This document shows, piece by piece, positions 45,440-55,746 of a stretch of DNA of 64,000 nt. The DNA is taken from the NCBI GenBank assembly GCA_023374045.1, contig CM041776.1:480055375-480119374 (forward strand). Direction: 5' to 3'. The first letter of the stretch is position 1. Every line of letters begins with the position of its first letter. This DNA comes from Limonium bicolor (lineage: Eukaryota; Streptophyta; Magnoliopsida; Caryophyllales; Plumbaginaceae). A program made the translations under genes and the position numbers. The notes under the pieces were generated by a model, which did not search any database, was not told where the DNA came from, and worked only from the letters and a program-made list of their open reading frames with translations.

Positions 45440-47240
45440 GTGAGCCTTAATTTTGGAACCACTATCCTATGTCGATTTAGATTTGATCGGGTTCTAGGTC
45501 CACATAGAACCTAAGGTTAATAACTATGTCATAAAAACATTGATTATTAAAACCTAAACTAGCTCACTGGAACCTATTATGAGTCACCACCTAATTTTAA
45601 CCTATGATAAATTAGGAAAGGTAGAGTTCGGGTTCGGGGGCTTGGTATTCGACTTTTCCAGGTTCAATTTACTTTCACTACCCTTCTAAGCCATTTTTCC
45701 TCTACATACGTTATTTACGGCTTTTTACAAATCTGTTAAACTTAAGTGCACGAGTTTCTGATTTTTTTTTGTGTTTTTTAACATGTTTTAACTGAAAACT
45801 AAAATTAACAAAATTAAGTTTTTGAAAGACGAATTAGGTCAAATTTTAGTTCTGTCTGTGGCCACGGACCTAATGTCCGAACCCACAGACCCTAGTTAAC
45901 CAAAATGATTAGAAAAGTTGATATTACAAGAAAACGAGATTTTGAAAAGTCCGGGTCCACGGACAGGGTGTTCGTGGGCCCGAACATGTGTTAAAAACCC
46001 TAAAAATTTGAAAAAAAATAAAGATCTCGCCACCGTCTGAGGGTGTCCGAGGCCACGGACAGGCCATCGGGGTCCCCAGACGGGCCGTCCGTAGGCATGG
46101 ACTGCCACCGGATGGTGGTGTTCGGGTGTTTTCCTGTGGTTTTTTGGCTCAAAATTTATGGACGTGTAGCCTGAAAGATTCTAAGCTGGTTAGTAATTGA
46201 TAGATCTCAAATTGACTTCAAATTACGGCCAAAACTTAATAAACAAGTTACTGTACAGAAACGGAAACAAATAGCAACTCAGAAGCCGGGAAGGGTCTGC
46301 TCGAACCCAAATTTTAACTGAAAGCTAATAAAGTCGTGAGGAATTAGAAAAATACAAATTCTAACCCGTTTTACCTTCAGAATCTGGATGATCCTTCACA
46401 TCGGGATTCTTCGGAAGCCTTGTTGGTGCCGGTTCCGGATTGAGTTCGACCCGGGTTTCCGACTACTAGTGATTTAGGGTGTTCTTCATGTTTGAAGTTG
46501 TTTTGATTAAGGTTTATGATTATTGTAGCAATAGCAGTTAGAAAACATATTTATACGGTGATTTTGGAGGATTTTTGGTGGGATTTAGGTGCTCGGGAAT
46601 TGAAAAACGTGAGAACTTTGTGAGCGCTGGGTATTCTGATAGTTTAGGGTTCTTGAGGTTTTGATTTGACCAAGGGGTAAGGTCCCTTATATAGGCAACA
46701 CTAAAGATAGAGTTACCTCGGTAAAAGTCTGAAGTTTACCGGGATTCGGTTAAGTGACTCCTAATGGAATCTGTATTTGAAATTTTAACCACATGTAGAA
46801 GAAGATATTTATGATTTTTCTAAAGAGAAATTAGATTTTTGGGATAAAAGAATAGTTTTAAATAAAATTTCTCATCAGATTTGTTCAGAAATTACTAGGA
46901 AATTCTAAATCCATTGTGCTCTAAATGTCATCTTTTGTCGTGTGTTAAAGTTTTCAAAGCATTTTGAGTTGATTTGGGTCATTTTTGGAGGAGAGAGAAA
47001 GTCTACAAGATGGCTTAGAATCCCTAAAAATTACAAAAACGCCCCTCATGACGACTAAACTATCACCAATGTCCCGAAAAGTGCTAATCCACCCGGGATT
47101 CTGTGCCCTTTAACCAAACTACCCTTTGTAACACTTGAGTTTTAAGCTACCTTTCTTGGGGTCAAATTTTGGTTAAAACATCCGCGTAATTTTCTAGAAA
47201 AAATAACACCGCATGTAACTTTTTCCTAAAAATGATATTT
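45440..47240 (-). mobile_element. LTR-like sequence, minus strand, unplaced
   Basis: A minus-strand TATA box (CCTATATAAGGG) lies near 46685-46695, and a GC-rich word array (GTCCGTGG, CCACGGAC, GTCCGGGTCC) at about 45850-46130 in the part that would be transcribed, as in the other LTRs of this window. No primer site or paired LTR was found. An inverted repeat links about 45070-45160 with 47165-47245. Confidence 0.35.
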
Positions 47241-47362
47241 TTGCGAAAATTTTCTAGAAATCTTAAAATCTAGATATCAAACCCACAAGATCTACAAGTT
47301 TTATATATAATAGTGAGACAAAAAATATTAAACAACTTTTTTGGTCAGAAAAAACAGCGGTA

Positions 47363-47827
47363 TTACCTCATATTATTACTGATAGTCACCAGAGTGTCCT
47401 CATGTAATTGAGGAATTATACAAACAGGGGGCTCCATGAGGAAAGAACTATCAAGAACACCTCCTAAACTAGCTTTAGCTAACAAGTCTGCTCTTTTATT
47501 ACAAGATCGAGGACTATGAATTACACTCGCCTCCCAGCTTAGCTTTAAAAAATAGCTACATTCCACAATAATAGGACGTAAATGGTGAGATGATGGGCAA
47601 TGCTCTAGCAGTTGTACTAGCTGTAAAGAATCAGAAGCAAATATCACCTTCTTCTTCTGTCTTGACCAAGCCAATTTGAGTGCCTCAAGTAGAGCTAATG
47701 CTTTTGTATGTAGTACACTAGCTTTCCCCACCATTCTGCTAAATCCGACCATCCAGGATCCGTCCTTGTCCCTGCACACACCACCAATAGCTGCCTCTTC
47801 TGTAAGGATGTTGATAGCCCCATCCAC
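47363..47827 (-). pseudogene. LINE RNase H domain (RVT_3)
   Basis: The 154-residue frame has FNVDGAI (read just before its ATG), GGVCRDKDGSWMVGFSRMVG, ALALLEALKLAW, VIFASDSLQLVQLL and SCNKRADLLAKAS, the blocks of the plant LINE-type RNase H, with the catalytic-type D-E-D-D positions present (D in NVDG, E in LLEAL, D in ASDS, D in RADLLA). This is the C-terminal domain of ORF2 and is itself uninterrupted. Confidence 0.85.
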
Positions 47828-47950
47828 ATTGAACTTAAAGGCAACGTGTTCAGGTGGAGACCATTTGGGTTCCTGAATTGAGTTGTGCCTAGGACTGTCA
47901 TTAGCTTTCTTCTACAATCCCACGTTGTTTATGGCCCAAGCTCTCCGGTT

Positions 47951-48993
47951 TAGAGCTGATCAAATGGGCGGGCAGGCCGAGTTCGAGCCGGGTTTAGAAA
48001 GAATTTTAGGCCCGTCGGGCCTATTTGTAATGTCTAGAGCTGCTCAAAACCTGTCCGGCCCAGCGACCCGGCCCAGAAAAGCCCGGTAAGCCCGAATCCG
48101 ACGGGCTGTCCGGCGGGCTTGGACAAAAAAATGAGCCTGAATTAAAAACCAGGCCGGGCCGCAGCAAATTTTCAAGCCCGCGGGCCAAGCCCGCCCTGCC
48201 TGGTTTTCAATATTATTTATTATTTTTTAAAATATATATATATATAAAATAATGTATATCTATATAATACATATATCAAAATTATGTTAAATATACATAT
48301 AATATAAAATTTTACTCAAATTTATATATATAATAATGATTTTGAAATATATATATATATATATATTTTTTATTTAAAAAATAAAATAAGTAAATAATCG
48401 GGCTGGGCGGGCCGGGCACCGGCAGAGCTGAAAAAAAACCGGGCCTAGCCCGGCCCGGCCCGAAGATATAAAAAACCGGGCTCAGTCTCCATGAGTAGGC
48501 CCGACGGGCCCAAAAAATCTCCCTAGCCCGGCCCGAACCCAGCCCGCCCGCCCGGATGATCACCCTAGTAATGTCCAAGCCCGGTTTTTTATTTTCGGGC
48601 GGGGCTGGGCCAAGCCCGTTTTGTTCCTGGCTCTACTGCTACCTGGCCTGCCCGACCCGTTTTTTTAATTTTTATAAATAATAAAATTCTAAATAAAAGT
48701 TTGAATAAATTAGAAAGTTCAATATAAAATATTAAATAATTAATAAATTCTAAGTAAAAGCTTATATATTTTATAAAAATTACATTAAATATATATATAT
48801 ATTATATGTATATTTTTAAATAGTAGTATATACTTAAGTGCAGGCCGGGCTAGGCTTTGTTTCGGGCCTAAATTTTGACGGACCCGGCCCGGTTTTTAAT
48901 TCGGGCTTAGATTTTCTGTCCAGGCTCGCCCGAATTTTTTTCAAACCCAGTTTTTCGGGCTTTTCCGGGCCGGGTTGGGTTTGATCAGCTCTA
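47951..48993. mobile_element. Non-autonomous hAT element (outer)
   Basis: Ends TAGAGCTGATCAAA in inverted orientation, with exact 8-bp duplications CTCCGGTT at 47943-47950 and 48994-49001. 1,043 bp, GC-rich ends (GGCCCGG words), AT-rich middle, no transposase. Inserted in the LINE. Confidence 0.93.
48035..48567. mobile_element. Non-autonomous hAT element (inner, nested)
   Basis: Starts TAGAGCTGCTCAAAACC and ends GGATGATCACCCTA, with exact 8-bp duplications GTAATGTC at 48027-48034 and 48568-48575. 533 bp. It belongs to the same broad family as the element it entered. Confidence 0.9.
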
Positions 48994-49944
48994 CTCCGGT
49001 TATATATGCACACCTTTATCGCAACCTGCATTGGAAGGAAGATTATGTTCTCTTGGCCAAACAGTTTGCTATTTCTCTAGGACCAAAGCAAGTGGCAGTT
49101 GATTGGAAAAATCAAGTTCCAATCATAATTAATCACTCATTCACAAGTTTACTCAAATTCGCATTGCACCAATCCATTAGATTTGAATTACAGAATTTCC
49201 TAGGGTGGTTCCTTGGGATAAATCAATTCCAAATCCTTTTGGCCACCAAGCAGTCACGAAAAATGTGCAGCATAGTCTCATCCTTACCACAAAAGTGGCA
49301 TGACTTATATTGTGTCAACCCCATGGCAAATCTTCTCGAATTCGTCATAAGTTTTCCCACTCCAAGTTTCCAGACCAGAACACGCACCCTTTCTTGTAGT
49401 GGCAGCTTCCAAATTATTCGAAAGGTGTTCTCAGCATTACTAACTGCGCATTTATAGAAAGTTGTGAGTTAAGGAAACATTATGTTGAGGAAACACTATA
49501 TTGCCCAGATGGATTCATCTTCCAAGCTAAGAAGTCCTCCCCCGCATCAGGAAACACAGTATGGCTCTTGAAACTAGGCTTGACACTCGCAGGAAGGAAC
49601 TAGAGAAACTTTTCCCATCTCCATCCAGAATCGGACCAGTAGTCCGCAACACAGTCACCTAAAATATCAGCAGGCACATCACTTATAGATATAGATAACA
49701 AATTAGAGTTAAGTAACCAATTAACAGTCTAAAATCTGACCGATTTACCATTACTGATAACCTAACGAAACCCCTGTTTTAATTCTAAACCACACTTCCT
49801 AATATTCCTTCAAGTAGGTGAGCAGCAGCTAACTCCTGGATTCGGATACCTGCTGAGCAAAAGTTTATTATAGGCTTTATCAAGTTGCGAAATTAAGTTT
49901 CATACCAGCTTACTGAAGCACGCAACATTCATTGACCTGGACTT

Positions 49945-51338
49945 TCACAACCCTAGACCTCCCTCCCGTTTGGATTTGCAAAAATGTTCGCATGAGATTG
50001 TGTGAAGTCTGCGGTCCTCCGGATCATGTCCCCAAACGAAATCCCAACAAAGTTTATCAATTCTGTTAAAGACACCCTTAGGCAGCAGTTGGCACTGCAT
50101 CGTGTGAATTGGGATTGTAGCTATAAAACTTTTAGCTAAACAAATTCTGCCCGCTAATGATAACGTCTTCATGTTCCACCCCGACAATTTATTCCTGATT
50201 CTCGCAATCAAAGCCTCGTGAGCCTTTTTATCACACCGACCTTGTAGGAATACCCCTAAATACCTCCCAAAATCCTTAGAGATCGGAATCCAAGCTTCAA
50301 CCCTTAAAATTCAAACTCTCTCAAGACTAGCATTCCTAGACACCCGCATAATAGATTTTTCATAGCTTATCATCTATCCTAAGGCATCACAAATTCCGAT
50401 AGAATCTCCCTCATGATTCTAATTTGGCGAGGAGTTGCTGCACCAAATAATACCATGTCGTCAGCGAAGAAACTATGAGAGATCTTAGTCCCTCTATGCC
50501 CCATGTTAAGAGGTTTCCATATTTTCCTAGCGACTGCACTATTAATAAGTTGAGATAATCTCTCTAAGCACAAAACAAAGATGAAGGGGGATAATGGATC
50601 CCCTTGTCTTACCCCTCGACCTGCCTTAAATACCTCAGTCAAATCTCAATTCCAACTAACTTGATAAGTCACGGTGGTGATGCAAAACATGATCAAACGC
50701 CTAAGTTGATGCAGTAGACCAATGCCTAAGAGAGTCTCTTCAATGAATTTCCAAGACAGCCTGTCATAGGCCTTGGCAAGGTTGATATTCATTGCCAAGA
50801 AACCTTCCCTGGCTTTAGTATTATGCATCAAATGTAAAGCCTCCTGAACCATGACTATATTGTCAAAAATATTGCCAGGATTAAAGCTAGACTGGTTTAC
50901 TGAAACCCATTTGGGCATAAATGGCTTAAGTCTGTTAGCGACAACCTTGGCTAATAATTTATATTGGACTTGGCATAATGAGATAGGTCTGAATTGATGC
51001 ACATAAATGGGCTGCTCAACCTTAGGGATAAGAACTAGAATGGTCTGATTCAACTTAACATCGAAACTGCCCTTCTCGAAGGATTCGCTAATGAACCCGA
51101 GCATTGAGGATCCCACTTTATGCCAGAATTGTTAAAAGAATCCTGCCGGAAACCCATCAATTCCAGGGGTTTTGAAAGTCTTCATGCTTTTAAGGGCATC
51201 CCTAACCTCCTTAATAGAGACATCCTTTGCTAAAGCCTGAACCTCACTGTCGTCTAAAGCAGGAAATTCATGCCCCACTAACAGATTGATAATGTGATCA
51301 CTATTATTGAGTAGATTACAGAAGTGGTCTTTGACCAA
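49945..51338 (-). pseudogene. LINE reverse transcriptase, broken
   Basis: Minus-strand blocks: MKTFKTPGIDGFPAGFF, then stop; HQFRPISLCQVQYKLLAKV; FLAMNINLAKAYDRLSW; a stop after VSWN; RGVRQGDPLSPFIFVLCLE; SHSFFADDMVLFG; LSGWNMKTLSLAGRICLAKS. This is the full order of a plant L1 RT. The first catalytic Asp of motif A (I-D-L in relatives) is Asn here. The FADD core is intact. Confidence 0.85.
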
Positions 51339-52199
51339 AGGACAAAGATCTTATTCTTTAGTAACCTAGGAGCCATCACCCCTCATCAGCTTTGAAATTT
51401 TGTTCTTCCATCTCCAAATATTAACCTTTGTGTGAAAATACGGTTAGTTTTTATCACCAAATCTAATCCAATTATTGCCAGACTTTTGGAACCAAAGTAG
51501 TTCCTCTCTTTGTAGCCATAATTTAAGCTCCTGAGAGAGCAATCTCTTAAGCCCCTTGAGATGATCTTCAAAACCTGAATCAATTGCATTCTGGATGCCC
51601 TTAAGCCTAGCAATGATTCTATTCTTATTACGGATGATGTGGCCAAAAGTGTTTCTGTTCCATGCATACAGATGTTGACCCAGCTTCTCTAAGGAGCTTC
51701 TCAAATCCGTATTTTCTAAATTCCAATTCTGATTTACTGTATTTCTGAAATCCTAGTGGGTAAGCCATACATATAAAAACTTGAAGGGCCTCTATTGGGC
51801 CTGTCTTGTAACCTTAGGGCTTAAGGAAAGGGTAATTGTACAATGGTTAGAGGCTATGCGAGGCAGATTTTCCACAGTAGCATTCGGTAACATGTTAATC
51901 CACTCAACAGAGGCGATAATCCTATCCAGCCGAGCACTATGGCTGCCATTAGACTATGTAAAGATATTGCCTGAAGCTGGAAGATCCACCAGACTTCTCT
52001 GTTGCACCTATTTGACAAAGTGATGATCAATACCATGGTCCTTAGCGGAAAATCTGTTTTTGTCAGTGGGCTGAAGTGTAGCACTAAAGTCTCTTCCTAC
52101 TATCCATAGTTTATTCCTCGTAGTATGAGCTTGATCAATACTCTACCACACATGTTGCCTGATGGACGGGTTAGGATGAGCATATATAGTCGTAAGAAA

Positions 52200-52610
52200 A
52201 AACTAATATTACTGTTATCAACCTTGCATTACACAAATTGATTATAATCCTTCATGATCTGGATACGAATTGGGTTGTTCCCAAGAATCCAAATACCACC
52301 ATTGAAGCCTCTGGCCTCTTCTCTAAACACATTGTCAAAACCTATACGATTACAAATATTATCAGCCATGAAGCCACTGACCTTGGGCTCAACCAAAACC
52401 AAGGTGCCAGGATGATGAATTCTGATCAATTCCCTCATATTACGGTGAAAGCTCACCTTACGGGCCACTCTCACATTCCGGAAGAGAATAACTTATTACA
52501 TATACCTTCCCAACTAAGTAGCCCAAAAATCAAGGCCCAACTGGTCTGGTTCCTCCACCCTCGTCTAGAGATCAGAAATATCAAGCGTCTTCCCTGCATC
52601 ATCTAGATTT
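52200..52610 (-). pseudogene. LINE apurinic-type endonuclease, N-terminal part
   Basis: Reads MRELIRIHHPGTLVLVEPKVSG then RIGFDNVFREEARGFNGGIW, the start of the plant LINE endonuclease domain; frames change before and after. The remaining endonuclease (about 52200-51700) is in scattered frames. Confidence 0.7.
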
Positions 52611-52739
52611 AAAGCAGGTTTAGGGGTCGATTGGACTTTTCTCATGATAATCTCCCCTTGATTTGTCTCCTTCTATGAATAGGATCTTCTCAAGTAACGA
52701 TTTTCAACATTTACTTTAGAAGAGGACGCTTTCTCCGTT

Positions 52740-53670
52740 AAAGCTTGAAACCAGGATCCTTAAGTCCCTTTTGTGTTCTTCTCTTAGGTTTCTTTAATCC
52801 CACTCTTATTTGCTGGCTTAGGTGTGTTTCGACGCTTGGGCACCATCTAATCGCCATAATCATTGGTGATATGCTTAATTTCCTCCTACTCCTTTTCCGG
52901 AACCAGACACACCCCTTCAGTCTACACGACTTCTTGATTAGAGTCAAGATTCGGGTAGAGGGCGTCCTTGTGTCCATAGCAACCATAAGAGAAACACACT
53001 AAGTGCAATCCCTCGTATTCAATCTTCATAGTTCGCTTGCGGAACCGGTATTTTACTTTTCGACAAGTCCACTTCAATGGCGACTCTGGCTAGTCTGGAC
53101 TTACTAAAACTTGCCATAGACAAATCAACTCTTTTGACAAATCCCACTTTAGATCCCACAATTCTAAAAAATTCACCGTTGTAGTACTCATTAGGAAGGC
53201 CAGGGAAGCGTACCAGCACTTCAAGATTTGACAAAGCCTCAGTATTTGGATTAGAGTTGGGTCTTCACCATCGTACTGTGAGATAGTGGTCCATTATGGG
53301 CCATGGTCCTTCGGTAAGGACAAATTGCAGATCCTCTACATTTGAGAATGAGACTTTAAAAAAACCGTTCATGAGGTCATCTACTTTTTGCCTAACAGTT
53401 TAACAATTAAGGCGCTTTTCCACGGTAGAATGAAGCGGAGTTTCTGCTCTTTGGAAATGTGAAAGAAGGGACACTTCGGATCATCATCTTCCATATCTTC
53501 CTCCTCGTCATCTGAAATCGAGTCCGAGTGAATTTTTTTCTTGAGTAGCCGCCACCATCTTCATGTAGGACGGGGTAGGCCTGTGTTCCGTGTTGGAATT
53601 CAATGTTCATCGTTGAATTATCAGAGTTGTGAGGTTTCTTGGGGGGATTCTGATGGATATCCATATCATC
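52740..53670 (-). pseudogene. LINE ORF1 (DUF4283-like)
   Basis: 53234-53019 gives VLVRFPGLPNEYYNGEFF ... RIVGSKVG ... RLARVAIEVDLSK, the typical central block of plant LINE ORF1; a start MDDMDIHQNPPKKP lies at about 53672. Frames are broken between. Confidence 0.7.
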
Positions 53671-53896
53671 CATGCTCCGGCGATAGCAGAGTAGAACAAT
53701 AGAAGAGTGGAGAATAGGGAAAGAGGAGCGGCAGCTGCGAGGTATAGCCACCGGAGATTCAAGAATTCTGGAGATTAGTGATAAGAGGGGTAGAGGATAC
53801 GACTCTTATTTTCTTGCCTATTAGTCTATTACCCAGATTATACTTTTTTTTAATTAAACAGCTTTTTGCGACTCTCAGATACAAGTCATTGTTAAA

Positions 53897-55050
53897 CGCG
53901 AATTCGAAGATGGCGATTACGCCACCTTAGAATATGGCAATGGCCATTTTGGTCATTTATTATTTATTTTGTCATTTTATGTTTTATAATTTTGTAAAAT
54001 TTTAAAATGTTATATGTTATTATATATAAGTCCAAATAATATAAATTTTATACCATTATTCACCATAATTTGAGCTCTTCAAAATAAGGCTAAACATGAA
54101 TATGTTTTGATAATTTTTTATTTTTTATGTTTTATATGTACATATGTTTTAAGATTCATTGTGAATCATAAGTTTAGGAAAAGTGAATCAAAGGTTGTTA
54201 AAAAATGAATCAAAGGTTATTAAAAATTGAATCAGAAAGTTGCGTAAAAGTGAATAAGAGGTTTGAAAAAAGCAAATCTCATAGACAGCGATTAAAAAAT
54301 GTGAATCGGAGATTTGTATAAAGTGAATCATGCGTTTAAGAATTGTGAATCAGAGGTTTAAGAAAAGTGATTCTCGTAAATAGATATTGTTTTACTAAAG
54401 TGAATAGAGGTTTAAGAAAAAGTGAATCAAAGATTTTTTAAAGGTGAATCAATGGTTTAAGAAAAGTGAATAATTTGTTTAATACTAGTGAAAGTTAATA
54501 TTACCACAAACTTATGCGAGAACAGTATAAACCTTTCATTTATTGAAAGTAAACCTTAAACCTTGCACTACAAACCATAAAAATGTCTTCGACGTTTTTA
54601 ACTTTCCTATGGTGGTTTGTAGAGTGTTTGGGGTAAGATTCATTTTGTTAATGAATAAGGTTCATTTTATTAGTAAAGAAGATTCATTTTGTTAATGAAT
54701 AAGATTCACTTTCAAAATACGTAATATATACTCTTTCTAAAAACATAAAATTTTAAGTTTACCAAAACATATCCATGATGCATCTTGTTTTAAAGAGCAC
54801 GAAAAATGATGAACAATGGTATAATTTTTTTTTATTTTTGCACTTATATTTTGTGAGTGGTAAAATTTTGAAAAAAAAATTATTTCTCTTTCCTTCTTCT
54901 CTCTCCTCCCCGTGTGTGCACTAGTTGTTGTTTCGTTTTTTATTTTTTCTCATTTTCTTCTATTAAGTCAATAATATATTGACATGTGGCATGCAGCCAT
55001 GTGATATGCAGCCATATTACAAGGTGGTCCAAGCTCCATAGTCTCCGTAC
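53897..55050. mobile_element. Non-autonomous MULE-like element with internal word arrays
   Basis: Comparison with copy 1 defines the insertion. TTGTTAAA flanks it at 53889-53896 and 55051-55058 (a ninth base differs). The ends are imperfect inverted repeats (ATGG.G.T..CGCCACCTTAG.ATATGGC against its partner), continuing through TTATACCATT.TTCA. The inner part has GTGAATCA-type words on the left (about 54180-54480) and their complement GATTCATTTT on the right (about 54645-54710). No coding capacity. Confidence 0.65.
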
Positions 55051-55746
55051 TTGTTAAATACTCAATTTCAAATAGATGTAGCTACCTACTTTTGTATAGT
55101 TTAATCAGTCGTAACTTTGACCAGTGTCGTCAACTGGTCCATTCATAAGGAAAAAGGTCCATGATTAGGAACATAGCGCCAAAAAGTGGAGGTGTAGTTG
55201 GGAAAGGTAGGTGCTTTTAGATCTGTCAAGTTATTTTTTCATCCCAATTAATCTGATTGTTTATATATATATATATATAACTAAAATAATTCTAAAAACA
55301 TGAGTTAATTAAACTATAGATTTTTTTTAAGAAAGTAAATGTTATAAATTAGTTTATCTTATCTATTAAAAAAACGAAGTTAAAGTATGTATATTATGTT
55401 AAGTATCTGACTGGTAAATTTTTTAAAATCAAACCTACATAAACTTAAAATTGTTACAAATATCAGTAGAATTGTGCCAAATTAATTAGCTGTGTTGTTT
55501 TTTATAAATAATTCAGATTAAATTATATATGGATTGGGGTCAACGTCAATGACGCATTCTGTGGTTAAGGAAGAACCACCGAACCCCCGGTTGGTCAAAG
55601 GCGGCTATACACTTTGGATTTTCACATCTAGCTGATCCCATAACCCATTCTCTTTTCCAACTCTTGGAAGTGTTGTTCATCGAGCTCGTGCTAACATTCG
55701 ACCCTTCCTCATCCTCCTCTTCATTTTGCTTTTCTATATTCTCATT

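Larger units (their letters stand above)
47345..53830 (-). mobile_element. L1-type LINE, inactive, with hAT insertion
   Basis: Minus-strand order is ORF1 (53670-52740), endonuclease (about 52500-52200), reverse transcriptase (about 51340-49945), RNase H (47827-47363). A 1,043-bp hAT element interrupts it just before the RNase H. No clear A-rich tail is visible at the 3' end (about 47345). Without the hAT it is about 5.4 kb. Many stops and frameshifts are present. Confidence 0.85.
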
